NCBI GenBank assembly: GCA_044507605.1
Contig: JBIQJI010000010.1
Span: forward strand, 61,159-125,158
DNA: 64,000 nt
Reading direction: 5' to 3'
From: Thermopolyspora sp044507605
GTDB taxonomy: Bacteria > Actinomycetota > Actinomycetes > Streptosporangiales > Streptosporangiaceae
The notes beneath the pieces are model-generated. The model saw nothing but the letters and a program-made list of their open reading frames with translations. It was not told the DNA's origin and ran no database searches. The position numbers and the translations under genes are program-made. Positions 24,814-34,495 of this stretch are shown here, piece after piece. Every line of letters begins with the position of its first letter. Position 1 is the stretch's first letter.

Positions 24814-25533
24814 TCACCGTGCGGCGGTTGCGGGTTCCGGTAGGCCGAGCAGGTGGGCCATGGTGCGGGCGGCGTGTTCGAAAACGGCGGCCGGGTCGTC
24901 GATGACGTTGTGGTACATGCCGAAAAGCTCAAAACTGATCGCGCCGTAGATATGGGTCCAGGCCATGATGGCGCGCAGGATGACGTCGTCGCTCAGCGGC
25001 GCGAAGAGGGAGGTGCGCAGGCGGGCGGCGTCGGCGCTGAACGACTCGGGAACGGGCGGCGGGCCGGGTGGCGGGGCGAGCCGGCCGGCCTCGGCGGCGT
25101 CGCGCAGGATGCCGGCCAGTACGGCGCCGTCGCGCGCGGCCGACGCCGCGGTGTCCTGGGGCGCGACGTAGCCGGGCACGGGGGAGCCGTGGATCAGCGC
25201 GTACTCGTGCGGGTGGGCCAGCGCCCAGCCCCTGATGGCCCGGCAGCAGGCGAGCCACCGGCCGGTGTGGTCGTCGCGGGGGGCGCCGGCGTCGGCCCGC
25301 TCCGCGGCCTCGCCGAGGGCGTCGAACGCCTCGATGATGAGCGCGGTCAGCAGGTCGTCGCGGCTGGGGAAGTACCGGTAGATCGCCGACGAGACCATGC
25401 CGAGCTCGCGCGCGACCGCGCGCAGCGACAGCCCGCCCGCGCCGTTCTCGGCCATCTGCCGTCTGGCGGCCGCCTTGATCTCGCCGATCAGCTCGGCCCT
25501 GACTCGCTCCCGTGCGGTTTTGCCGGCGTTCAT
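24814..25533 (-). CDS. TetR/AcrR-family regulator
   Basis: 239 residues, starting MNAGKTARERVRAELIGEIK. HTH at about 28-72: AENGAGGLSLRAVARELGMVSSAIYRYFPSRDDLL. The C-terminal ligand domain resembles TetR_C_13-like WHG-type (RGWALAHPHEYALIHGSPVPGY), a common actinobacterial group. ATG 25533 is preferred to the upstream in-frame start because the family N terminus begins here. It is divergent from a small YrdB-like membrane protein, with clear palindromes in the gap. Confidence 0.88.
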   Translation of the reverse strand: MNAGKTARERVRAELIGEIKAAARRQMAENGAGGLSLRAVARELGMVSSAIYRYFPSRDDLLTALIIEAFDALGEAAERADAGAPRDDHTGRWLACCRAIRGWALAHPHEYALIHGSPVPGYVAPQDTAASAARDGAVLAGILRDAAEAGRLAPPPGPPPVPESFSADAARLRTSLFAPLSDDVILRAIMAWTHIYGAISFELFGMYHNVIDDPAAVFEHAARTMAHLLGLPEPATAAR

Positions 25534-25554
25534 GGCAGCAGTGTAGCCACATTC

Positions 25555-25622
25555 GAGAGCAATGAGAACAAACAAGAGCACCGCTCTTGACTCATCCGCT
25601 CCAAAGTGTGAGCATTGCTCTC
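25555..25622. promoter_or_regulatory. Palindromic operators between tetR and yrdB-like genes
   Basis: Outer inverted repeat GAGAGCAATG (25555-25564) / CATTGCTCTC (25613-25622), perfect over 10 bases, surrounds an inner perfect palindrome CAAGAGC-ACC-GCTCTTG (25573-25589). All contain the element GAGC, so the TetR protein may bind two or three sites and control both divergent genes. Confidence 0.65.
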
Positions 25623-25661
25623 AGGATGGATCGCCGATCTCGCACGCTTGGAGCCCTCGCC

Positions 25662-26003
25662 ATGACGCCCCTCCTCAAGAACGTCAACCTCGGCCTCATG
25701 TTCCTCCTCGAACTCGCCGTCTACGTGGCGGTGGCCTGGTGGGGCTGCACCCTGTCCGCAGGGCCGATCGTCAGGCTGCTCGCCGGGCTCGGCGCGCCCG
25801 CGCTGTTCGCCGTGGTCTGGGCGGTGTTCGGGGCGCCGACGGCGAAGATCCCGCTGCGCGGCCCCGGCCGGGCGGTGCTGGAGGTGCTCTGGTTCGGCGG
25901 CGGGGCCCTCGCGTTCGGCTCCGTGGCCGGCAGCACCACCGCCACCGTGTTCGCCGCCGCCTTCGTCGTCAACGCGGCGCCGCGCATCGTCTGGCATCGG
26001 TGA
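25662..26003 (+). CDS. YrdB-like DUF2568 membrane protein
   Basis: 113 residues with four hydrophobic segments: MFLLELAVYVAVAWWG, LAGLGAPALFAVVWAVFG, VLEVLWFGGGALAFG and TATVFAAAFVVN. It matches the DUF2568/YrdB family (function unknown), including the typical FGAPTAKIPL loop. ATG 25662 has GGAG nine bases upstream; an earlier in-frame ATG at 25626 is possible. Likely controlled by the divergent TetR. Confidence 0.78.
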   Translation: MTPLLKNVNLGLMFLLELAVYVAVAWWGCTLSAGPIVRLLAGLGAPALFAVVWAVFGAPTAKIPLRGPGRAVLEVLWFGGGALAFGSVAGSTTATVFAAAFVVNAAPRIVWHR

Positions 26004-26049
26004 CGGCGGGGTGGTTCCGGGCCGCTGTCCGCTATGCGAAGGTGGGACC

Positions 26050-27726
26050 GTGGCGGAACTGGTGATCGGGCCGTTGCTGCGGTACGCCGACGAGACGCGG
26101 GCGACGGTACAGGTGGAGACCACCGAGCCCGGCACGGTGACCGTCGAGGCGGGCGACCTGCGCGCACAGGCCCCCACGTTCACCCTGCACGGCCACCACT
26201 ACGCCCTGATCGACGTCGAAGGGCTGCGCGGCCCCACGCCCTACACCGTGTCCCTCGACGGCCGGCGGGTGTGGCCCGAAGGGCCGCGGCCCAGCCGGCT
26301 GCGCCCCGTCGCGCGGGCCGGGCGGCTGCTGTTCGGCTCCTGCCGCACCAGCGTCCCGCACGACCCGCCGCACACGCTCTCGCACGGCGTCGACGTGCTG
26401 CGCGCGTACGCCGAGACCCTGGCCGCCGCCCCCGAGCACGAGTGGCCCGACCTGCTCCTGCTGCTCGGCGACCAGGTCTACGCCGACGAGCCGTCGGCCG
26501 CGATGCTGGAGTTCCTGCACGCCCGGCACGGGTCCTCGGACACGGAGTCCCCGGACACGCGGGCCCCGAACGACGGAGCACGGCACGACGGAAGGCGGCA
26601 CGACGGGGCCCGGGACATCGTGCCCGCCGGCGAGGTCGCCGACTTCGAGGACTACGCCGAGCTGTACCGCCAGGCGTGGACCGACCCCGGGATCCGCTGG
26701 CTGCTGTCCACGCTGCCCAGCGCGATGATCTTCGATGACCACGACGTGCGCGACGACTGGAACACCAGCGCCGCGTGGCGGGCGCAGATGGCCGGGGTGC
26801 CGTGGTGGCACCGCCGTGTGGTGTCGGCGCTGGGCGCTTACTACGTCTATCAGCACCTCGGCAACCTGTCGCCCGAGGAGCGCGCCGAGGACCCGCTGTT
26901 CGCCCGCATCCGGGCGGCCGGTGCGGGCGACATGGGCGCGGCCCTCGACGAGTTCGCCGCGCGGGCCGACGCCGACCCCGCCGCCACCCGCTGGAGCTAC
27001 GCCCGCGACATCGGCGGGGTGCGGCTGATCGTGCTCGACGCGCGCGCCGCTCGGGTGCTGGAGCCCGGGGCGAGGCGCATGCTCCACGACAAGGAGTGGG
27101 CGTGGTTCGACGGGCTGGCGACGGGCGGCGTCGACCATCTGGTGATCTGCTCGTCCGTCCCGGTGCTGCTGCCGACCGGCATCCACCACGTGGAGTCGTG
27201 GAGCGAGGCCGTGGCCGACGGCGCGTGGGGCGTGCGGGCGGCCCGCTGGGCCGAACGGCTCCGCCAGGCGGTCGACCTGGAGCATTGGGCGGCGTTCCGC
27301 CGCTCGTTCGCCGACCTGGCGACCACCTTGCAACGGGTCGCGCGGGGCGACAGGGGCGCGCCACCGGCGACGATCCTGCTCCTGTCGGGCGACGTGCACT
27401 ACTCGTACGTCGCCCAGGCCCGCCACCACCCCATCTACCAGCTGGTGTGCTCCCCGATCCGCAACCCGCTCGGCCGCGCCATGCGGCTGGCCAACGTGGC
27501 CGCGTCGTTCGGCCTGGCCGGCCTGCTCGGCGGCCTGCTGGCCCGTCTGGCCGGGCTACCCGCCCGTCCGCTCACCTGGCGGGTCACCGGCGGCCCCTGG
27601 TTCCAGAACGCCCTGGCCACCCTCGACCTGACCCCCGGCGGCGCCCGCGCCCGCTGGCACACCTCCGCCGTCCTGGACTCCGCCCCGCTCACCCTGGTCG
27701 CCGACGTCGGGTTCCCGGCGGCTTAG
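26050..27726 (+). CDS. PhoD-like alkaline phosphatase/metallophosphoesterase
   Basis: 558 residues with the PhoD-type metallophosphatase core: FGSCRTSVPHD, LLLLGDQVYADE, MIFDDHDVRDDWN, VICSSVPVLL and LLSGDVHYSYVAQA, which supply the metal ligands. It lacks a Tat or Sec signal, unlike secreted PhoD, so it is likely cytoplasmic; family members of this shape are annotated as alkaline phosphatase D-like with unknown substrate. GTG 26050 is preceded by AAGGTGGGA. An insert at about residues 160-192, rich in Asp/Gly/His/Arg (ARHDGRRHDGARD), is coded by a CGGCACGACGG repeat. The 3' end overlaps the convergent methyltransferase frame by 171 bases. Confidence 0.85.
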   Translation: MAELVIGPLLRYADETRATVQVETTEPGTVTVEAGDLRAQAPTFTLHGHHYALIDVEGLRGPTPYTVSLDGRRVWPEGPRPSRLRPVARAGRLLFGSCRTSVPHDPPHTLSHGVDVLRAYAETLAAAPEHEWPDLLLLLGDQVYADEPSAAMLEFLHARHGSSDTESPDTRAPNDGARHDGRRHDGARDIVPAGEVADFEDYAELYRQAWTDPGIRWLLSTLPSAMIFDDHDVRDDWNTSAAWRAQMAGVPWWHRRVVSALGAYYVYQHLGNLSPEERAEDPLFARIRAAGAGDMGAALDEFAARADADPAATRWSYARDIGGVRLIVLDARAARVLEPGARRMLHDKEWAWFDGLATGGVDHLVICSSVPVLLPTGIHHVESWSEAVADGAWGVRAARWAERLRQAVDLEHWAAFRRSFADLATTLQRVARGDRGAPPATILLLSGDVHYSYVAQARHHPIYQLVCSPIRNPLGRAMRLANVAASFGLAGLLGGLLARLAGLPARPLTWRVTGGPWFQNALATLDLTPGGARARWHTSAVLDSAPLTLVADVGFPAA

Positions 27727-28401
27727 CCCGGGCGAGCCGGGCAGCGTGCGGCCGAGCACGTCATAGCCGACGAACTCGAACATGCGGCGGCCGGGCTCCA
27801 GCGGCCGGGGCCGGCCGGGGTAGCGGTGGACGCCGGTGCCGAAGTCGGCGGGGCCCGGCGGCGGCACCAGGGTCACCAGGGTGAAGCCGGCCTGCTCGAA
27901 CCAGTCGCACATGGTCGGCGTGATGTCGGGCTCCCAGCGGCCCCTGGTCCAGATCACGGTCGCGCCCTGGGCGCAGAACGACCGCAGGTCGAAGATCAGG
28001 CTCTTGATCTCGGCGGCCACGATGTTGCCGAAGATCCCGCACGCGACGACGATGTCGGCGGGGACGGCGGCGCGGTAGAGGTCGGTGCGGGCGGCGTCGC
28101 CCTCGACCACCGACACGCCGGTCAGCCCGGCCTCGCGCGCCGTGTCGCGGGCGACGCGCACGTTACGGGGGTCCAGCTCGACCAGCAGCGCCGTCACGTC
28201 ATCGCGCCTCGGATGCCCGGCCAGCACGGGCAGCACGTCCCGCCCTTGCCCGGCGCACAGGCTGACCAGCCGGATCGGCCCCACCCCGCACCCGTCGAGC
28301 GCCGTGCGGATGTGCCGCCGCACGGCCAGCAGCCGCCGATGCAGCGAGGAGCCGGGCCGGTCGTAGGCGTCGTGCCAGTCCAGCCAGTCGAGATCGGACA
28401 T
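27556..28401 (-). CDS. Class I SAM-dependent methyltransferase-like protein with antisense-coded tail
   Basis: 281 residues. Residues ~45-200 form a Rossmann-type fold with motif I RLVSLCAGQGRDVLPVL, acidic LLVELDPRNV, GDAARTDLY and ADIVVACGIFGNI; the start MSDLDWLDWHDAYDRPGSSL is typical of a small actinobacterial group of unknown substrate. The conserved part ends near FEFVGYDVLGRTLPG. The frame then stays open for about 57 more residues that are Gly/Gln-rich and lie wholly antisense to the phosphatase C terminus, finishing at TAG 27556-27558. That tail is probably a by-product of stop loss rather than a domain. Confidence 0.75.
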   Translation of the reverse strand: MSDLDWLDWHDAYDRPGSSLHRRLLAVRRHIRTALDGCGVGPIRLVSLCAGQGRDVLPVLAGHPRRDDVTALLVELDPRNVRVARDTAREAGLTGVSVVEGDAARTDLYRAAVPADIVVACGIFGNIVAAEIKSLIFDLRSFCAQGATVIWTRGRWEPDITPTMCDWFEQAGFTLVTLVPPPGPADFGTGVHRYPGRPRPLEPGRRMFEFVGYDVLGRTLPGSPGLSRREPDVGDQGERGGVQDGGGVPAGAGAAGGQVEGGQGVLEPGAAGDPPGERTGG

Positions 28402-28507
28402 GTCCCTCACCCTAGGACCCACCCCACCGGCCCCGGCAACTCGATTACCCGGCGGAGGCGGCCGGGCGCGGCGGCCGCCTCCGCCGCGGCCGCTCCCCTG
28501 GGGGTCG

Positions 28508-29743
<1,236 letters not shown>

Positions 29744-29898
29744 GTGCCGCTCCTCATACGTCGCTGTCACGTTCAGGATAGGAACAGCATTTGGGCCCGA
29801 CCAAGAGACCGATATTGCGTGTGCCCGGCGATCCGTTGCTTGTGCCGCCCTATGTCCGGTGTTCCGTTGCGCGGTGAGACGCAGGTAACACGATCGTT

Positions 29899-30405
29899 TC
29901 AAAAGGTCGGCGTCTCGGCCTCCGTGGCCTGGGTCTCGGGCGCCTCCCCGAGCTGTTCCGGGGTGCCGTACGGCGTGTCGATCAGCCTCGACAGCACGAT
30001 GACGCTCTTGGTGCGCACCACGAACTGCTCCGACGAGATGCGCTCGATCACCCGCTCCACGTGGCGCACGTCGGCGGCCCTGATGTGCAGCAGCGCGTCG
30101 GCCTCGCCGGTGATCGTGCAGGCGGAGACGACCTCGGGGCTGCGCGCCACGGCGAGCGCGATATCGGACGGCGAGGTCTTGCCCCGGCAGAACAGCTCGA
30201 CGTACGCCTCGGTGGTCCAGCCCAGCGCGGCGGGGTCGACCCGGGCGGTGAAACCCCTGATCGCCCCCTTGTCGAGTAGGCGGTCGACCCGGCGTTTGAC
30301 GGCGGGGGCCGACAGCCCCACCTCGTGCCCTATCTCGGCGTACGTCGCCCGGGCGTCCTCGACGAGCGCCCGGATGATGGCGCGATCCAGATGGTCCAGC
30401 TCCAC
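29899..30405 (-). CDS. Lrp/AsnC-family regulator, likely for rocD
   Basis: 168 residues: HTH (about 1-50; LDHLDRAIIRALVEDARATYAEIGHEVG... split by the recognition helix SAPAVKRRVDRLL) and a RAM ligand-binding domain (VSACTITGEADALLHIRAAD). The 155-base gap to rocD, read in the same direction, carries the rocD promoter and probably the binding site. The C terminus is extended by ~20 acidic, Thr/Glu-rich residues. Confidence 0.88.
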   Translation of the reverse strand: MELDHLDRAIIRALVEDARATYAEIGHEVGLSAPAVKRRVDRLLDKGAIRGFTARVDPAALGWTTEAYVELFCRGKTSPSDIALAVARSPEVVSACTITGEADALLHIRAADVRHVERVIERISSEQFVVRTKSVIVLSRLIDTPYGTPEQLGEAPETQATEAETPTF

Positions 30406-30442
30406 GCAGACCTGTATACCGTGTGGACCTGCGGGGCGGCCG

Positions 30443-30991
30443 TCACGACGGCCGGTGGTAGTGGACGGCGAGGGTGTCGACGTAACCGTCCCAGCTGAGC
30501 GTGAGCCGCCAGCAGCCGGGGCGCGGCAGGTCGACGATCGACGGGCCCGGCCCGTTGCGCAGGGTGCGGGTGACCGTTATGTCGGTGCCGTCGAGGATGC
30601 CCGTGATGGTCAGCGGCCCGCTCGGCCCGTCGACATGCCGGGGCCTCCAGAGGATCTTGTTGTTGTGGTCGTCGGACGGGGGCGCCGAGAGCGGGTGGCC
30701 GAACAGCACGGCCGCGATCTGGCCGCTGTCGCCGATGACGTAACGCATACGGGCACCGTCGGTGAAACCGGCCCGGGCCCACGTGGGCAGCTCCTTGGGG
30801 GTGGGCTCGTGGGCGCAGTCGCCGCCCGCTCGCACGACCGGCGGGCTGCTCGCCGGCTCGCCGCCGGACCGGCCGGCGGCGGGGTGGGTGCTCGCCGCCT
30901 GCCCGCTGGGCCGGTCGGCGGAGGGTACGGATGAGGTGCCGCACGCCGTGGCACCCAGCATCAGGGCGGCCAGGAGGGCGAGGACGCGCAT
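30443..30991 (-). CDS. Putative lipoprotein of unknown function
   Basis: 182 residues beginning with a short lipoprotein signal (MRVLALLAALMLGATAC, Cys17), then ~40 low-complexity Ser/Pro/Gly residues and a compact C-terminal domain of beta-strand character (PLTITGILDGTDITVTRTL, PGCWRLTLSWDGYVDTLAVHY). The only other cysteines, in GGDCAHEP and RPGCWRL, could form a disulfide. I do not recognise a named family. Divergent from the flippase-like membrane protein. Confidence 0.65.
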   Translation of the reverse strand: MRVLALLAALMLGATACGTSSVPSADRPSGQAASTHPAAGRSGGEPASSPPVVRAGGDCAHEPTPKELPTWARAGFTDGARMRYVIGDSGQIAAVLFGHPLSAPPSDDHNNKILWRPRHVDGPSGPLTITGILDGTDITVTRTLRNGPGPSIVDLPRPGCWRLTLSWDGYVDTLAVHYHRPS

Positions 30992-31181
30992 CCCCTCTGT
31001 TTACACCATGACGTGTCGCCCGTCCATAACGGGATCGGCCAGATTCGGGCGGGCTCGTGATGTGGGTGACGCATGAGATTACGGTCACAGCCATGGGGAG
31101 AAAACCGGTTTGAGGTTGTAGAGTACGGACGGTCAGGGTCCTTACCGGGCGTCAAGTAAGACCGACATAAAGGACTGGCAC

Positions 31182-32294
31182 GTGACAGGCGTGGGGCTGG
31201 AAAAGGCACGGGCGCCTCGTCGGCAGCGGCGACCGCGCATGTGGCTCCGGTTGAAGTGGCCGATCATGCTCTGCGTCGCCGCGGCGGCGCTGTTCGCGCT
31301 CAGTGACGAGCTGCCCGACTGGGCCGAGGTCTGGGCGACCGTCACCCACGCGCACCTCGGCTGGCTCGCGGTCGCGGTGCTGGCCGAGGCCATGTCCATG
31401 GGCACCTTCGCGCGGCTGCTGCGCCGCCTGCTCCGGCTGGGCGGCTCGCGGCTCCCGCTGTTCCGCGTCGCCGCCGTCACCTACGCACGCAACGCGGTGT
31501 CCAACTCACTGCCCGCCGGGCCGGTGCTGTCGATCGCCTACACCACCCGCGAGCTCGGCAGGCTCGGCGCGGCCAAGCCGCTGATCGCGGCGACCATCGT
31601 GCTCAGCGGCCTGTTCTCGACGGCCACGTTCGCCGGGCTGGGCCTGGCCGCCCTGCTCGCCGAGCCGGCGACGCGCGGCGCGACCGCCCTGGTCCTCGCC
31701 CTGGCGCTGGTCGGAATGTCGGTGCTGGTGCGCCTGCGCCCCCGCAACCTCGCCGCCCGGCTGGCCCGGCGCAGCCCCAAGCTGGTCGAGCAGCTCGCCG
31801 CCGCCCGCACCGCGATCAAGGTCGCCCGGCGCGACATGCTCATACTGGGCATGCTGGCCCTGGCGAACTGGCTGCTCGACATCGCCTGCCTGGCCGCGGT
31901 CTGCCAGTCGACGGGCATGGCCATCGGCCCCCACACCGTGCTGCTCGGATACGTCGCCGCGAAGGCGGCCGCGGCCCTCGCCGTGATCCCGGGCGGCCTC
32001 GGCGTCGCCGAGATCGGCATGGCCGCGACGTTCATCGCCGCCGGCGCGACCGGCGGCACGGCGGCGGCGGTCGTCACGCTGTACCGCCTGATCTCCTACT
32101 GGGCGATCCTGGCCGCCGGCTGGATCGCCTGGCTGTTCCTGCTCGAAGGCTTCCGCACCCGGGTGGTCAACGTGCTCGGCATCGTGCTGCACGGCGCCTG
32201 GCGGGTGGTGCTGCTCATAGCCGACAGCATGGGCCCGTTCGCGGTCGTCCTCTACGGCTCCCGCGAGCCCGCCGACCCCGGGGCCCGCGGGTAG
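31182..32294 (+). CDS. Lysylphosphatidylglycerol synthase TM-region (UPF0104) family membrane protein
   Basis: 370 residues, about eight to nine hydrophobic segments, with family hallmarks AVTYARNAVSNSLPAGP (about 95-112), LLGYVAAKAAAALAVIPGGLGVAEIG and a final VTLYRLISYWAILAAGW. This is the stand-alone membrane part of MprF-like proteins (AglD/UPF0104), which move or remodel lipid-linked molecules; no aminoacyl-transferase domain is attached. GTG 31182 follows AAAGGA. Its 3' end overlaps the convergent TetR gene by 43 bases. Confidence 0.8.
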   Translation: MTGVGLEKARAPRRQRRPRMWLRLKWPIMLCVAAAALFALSDELPDWAEVWATVTHAHLGWLAVAVLAEAMSMGTFARLLRRLLRLGGSRLPLFRVAAVTYARNAVSNSLPAGPVLSIAYTTRELGRLGAAKPLIAATIVLSGLFSTATFAGLGLAALLAEPATRGATALVLALALVGMSVLVRLRPRNLAARLARRSPKLVEQLAAARTAIKVARRDMLILGMLALANWLLDIACLAAVCQSTGMAIGPHTVLLGYVAAKAAAALAVIPGGLGVAEIGMAATFIAAGATGGTAAAVVTLYRLISYWAILAAGWIAWLFLLEGFRTRVVNVLGIVLHGAWRVVLLIADSMGPFAVVLYGSREPADPGARG

Positions 32295-32917
32295 TCGCCG
32301 AGGCCGCGCTCCAGCAGGCCGAACGCGCGTTCGGCCTCCACGAGAAGATCGGGTTCGATCCGTTCCCAGGCCTCTCCGGCCGTCATGCGGGCCGCGACGC
32401 GCCGGGTCAGGGTGCGAAGGACGCCGCAGATCTGCCCGGCGACCAGAACGGGAAGCAGGTCGTCGGCCGCCGCGCCGGTCTCGTCGGCGAGGAGCCGGGC
32501 GATGTACTCCTCGCGATCGTGCTCGATCTGCCGCAGCCGGTCCCGCAGCGACCGGCTGCCGTGGATCAGCCGGAGGAACACGTCGGCGCCCTCGTTGAAC
32601 CCGTAGCGCCAGTCTCTGGTGGCGACGGCGTCCAGAAAGTCGCGCCGCACCGCCTGGATCAGCGACTCGTCAGGGCGTCGCTCCCGCACGACGCGGCCGA
32701 GGTGGTAGTCGACGAGGTCGCTGCGGTCGAGGAGCAGGTCCTCTTTCGTCTTGAAGTAGTTGAAGACGGTGTTCACCGACACGTCGGCCGCGCGGGCCAC
32801 GTCGGCCACGGTGACGTTGTCGAAGCCCCGCATCAGGAACAGCCCGGTGGCGATGTCCGAGATGTGTTGCCGGGTCTCCCGCTTCTTGCGCTCTCGCAGC
32901 CCGAGCTCCTCCGCCAT
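32252..32917 (-). CDS. TetR-family repressor of the adjacent ABC exporter
   Basis: 221 residues, HTH at about 10-55 (RETRQHISDIATGLFLMRGFD, then VADVARAADVSVNTVFNYFKTKEDLL). ATG 32917 has AGGA eight bases upstream; an upstream GTG would add seven residues. It is divergent from a DrrAB-type exporter across 65 bases containing a near-perfect 24-bp palindrome, so ligand-relieved repression of the exporter is the simplest model. Confidence 0.88.
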   Translation of the reverse strand: MAEELGLRERKKRETRQHISDIATGLFLMRGFDNVTVADVARAADVSVNTVFNYFKTKEDLLLDRSDLVDYHLGRVVRERRPDESLIQAVRRDFLDAVATRDWRYGFNEGADVFLRLIHGSRSLRDRLRQIEHDREEYIARLLADETGAAADDLLPVLVAGQICGVLRTLTRRVAARMTAGEAWERIEPDLLVEAERAFGLLERGLGDYPRAPGSAGSREP

Positions 32918-32949
32918 GCCCGGTATCCTACCTGTCACTCCAAACTTTA

Positions 32950-32973
32950 AGTGACACCAAAATTGGTGTTACT
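32950..32973. promoter_or_regulatory. 24-bp palindromic TetR operator over the exporter promoter
   Basis: Half-sites AGTGACACCAA and TTGGTGTTACT around an AA centre: an inverted repeat of AGTRACACCAA with one mismatch. Its right end supplies TACTCT (32970-32975), a TAnnnT -10 seven bases before ATG 32983, which implies a leaderless transcript blocked by the repressor. Confidence 0.72.
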
Positions 32974-32982
32974 CTAACCCGC

Positions 32983-33750
32983 ATGCTTCAGGCACGCGGT
33001 CTGATCAAGACCTTCACCGCCAAGACCGGCCCGGTCGAGGCCGTCCGGGGCGTCGACCTCGACGTCTCCGCCGGAGAGATCATCGGTTTCCTCGGCCCGA
33101 ACGGCGCCGGCAAGACCACCACCACCCGCATGCTGGCCACGCTCGTCCGGCCCACCGCCGGCACCGCCACCGTCGCCGGGCACGACCTGATCCACGACCC
33201 GGCGGGTGTGCGCCGCGCCATCGGCTACGTCGCCCAGGGCAACTCGGTGAGCCCGGCGGGATTCGTCGGCGAGGACCTCGAACTGCAGGCCAGGCTGTAC
33301 GGCCTGAGCGCCGCCGCGGCCCGGCGCCGGGTCGCCGAGACGCTGGAGCGGATGGGACTCGCCGGTGTCGGCACCCGCATGTGCGGGTCGCTGTCCGGCG
33401 GCCAGCGCCGCCGGGTCGACATCGCGATGGGCCTGCTGCACCGTCCGCCGCTGCTGTTCCTGGACGAGCCCACCACCGGCCTCGACCCGCAGAGCCGGGC
33501 CGACCTGTGGGAACACATCAGGCGACTGCGCGCCGACGACGGCGTGACGGTGTTCCTCACCACCCACTATCTGGACGAGGCCGACGCCCTGTGCGACCGC
33601 GTCGTGATCATCTACGGCGGCCGCATCGCCGCCGAGGGCGCCCCGGCCGACCTCAAGGCGAGCGTCGGCCCCGGCGCCACCCTCGACGACGTGTTCCTCG
33701 GCGTCACCGGCCGGGCGCTCCGCGAGCGGCCCGAGGGGGTGAGCGCGTGA
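32983..33750 (+). CDS. DrrA-type ABC transporter ATPase
   Basis: 255 residues. Walker A GPNGAGKTTT, Q-loop YVAQGNSVS, signature LSGGQRRRVDIA, Walker B LLFLDEPTTGLDP and the switch His in LTTHYLDEADAL; the end (ATLDDVFLGVTGR) is the DrrA/NodI C-terminal motif. Exporters of this class pump drugs or lipophilic products. No ribosome-binding site is visible and the -10 lies only seven bases upstream, so translation is probably leaderless. Overlaps the permease gene by four bases. Confidence 0.93.
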   Translation: MLQARGLIKTFTAKTGPVEAVRGVDLDVSAGEIIGFLGPNGAGKTTTTRMLATLVRPTAGTATVAGHDLIHDPAGVRRAIGYVAQGNSVSPAGFVGEDLELQARLYGLSAAAARRRVAETLERMGLAGVGTRMCGSLSGGQRRRVDIAMGLLHRPPLLFLDEPTTGLDPQSRADLWEHIRRLRADDGVTVFLTTHYLDEADALCDRVVIIYGGRIAAEGAPADLKASVGPGATLDDVFLGVTGRALRERPEGVSA

Positions 33751-34469
33751 TCACCCTGGTGCTCGCCCGCTACTACCTGCGCACGGCGGTCAAGAGCAGA
33801 TTCGGCATCGTGATCACCGCCGCGCAGCCGCTGCTGTTCCTCGTGCTGTTCGGCCCGCTGCTGGTGCGCAGCGGCGCGGGCTCGTGGGACACGCTCGTGC
33901 CGGGCCTGCTCGTGCAACTCGGCCTGATGAGCGCCGGCATGGCCGGCTTCGGCATCGTGTTCGATCTGCGGTTCGGTGTGCTGGACCGGCTGCGGGTCAC
34001 GCCGGCCGCCCGCACGGCCCTGCTGCTCGGCCGTGTGCTGAAGGACGTCGTGGTGCTGCTCGCGCAGGCGGCGCTGATCACCGCGCTCGGCTACGCCTTC
34101 GGCCTGCGCGCCCCGATCGCCGGCGTGCTGCTCGGCATGGTGCTGCTGGTGATCCTCGCGGTCGCGCTCGCGTCGCTGTCGTACGCGGTCGCGCTCACCC
34201 TGGACCAGAACCTGTTCCCGCCGGTCATGTCGCTCGCGACGGTGCCGCTGATGCTCCTGTCGGGCGCGCTGCTGCCCATGTCGCTCGCGCCCGCGTGGCT
34301 GGACGTGCTGTCGCGGCTCACGCCGTTCCGGTACGTCGTGGAGGCGCTGCGCGACCTGTTCACCGGCACGTACGCCTCCGCGACCGTGGGGGTGGGCCTG
34401 GCCGTCGGCGTGGCGTTCCTGGTCGCGGGCGTCGCGGCCGGCACCCGGCTGATCCAGCGCGAGACCTAG
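33747..34469 (+). CDS. DrrB-type ABC-2 permease
   Basis: 240 residues with six hydrophobic segments, an ABC-2 permease of the daunorubicin-exporter type: FGIVITAAQPLLFLVLFGPLL, FGIVFDLRFGVLDRLRVTPAAR, PLMLLSGALLPMSLAPAWL and FRYVVEALRDLFTG. GTG 33747 overlaps the ATPase stop (GTGA). Together with the ATPase it forms a two-gene efflux operon; the transported compound is unknown. Confidence 0.92.
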   Translation: MITLVLARYYLRTAVKSRFGIVITAAQPLLFLVLFGPLLVRSGAGSWDTLVPGLLVQLGLMSAGMAGFGIVFDLRFGVLDRLRVTPAARTALLLGRVLKDVVVLLAQAALITALGYAFGLRAPIAGVLLGMVLLVILAVALASLSYAVALTLDQNLFPPVMSLATVPLMLLSGALLPMSLAPAWLDVLSRLTPFRYVVEALRDLFTGTYASATVGVGLAVGVAFLVAGVAAGTRLIQRET

Positions 34470-34495
34470 CCCGAGAGCACCGGGTCGCCCGAGGG

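Noticed and set aside
24663..24932. A small leftward gene between the NB-ARC and TetR genes
   Set aside because: The frame overlaps the TetR C terminus in another phase and has no ribosome-binding site or homology-like pattern.
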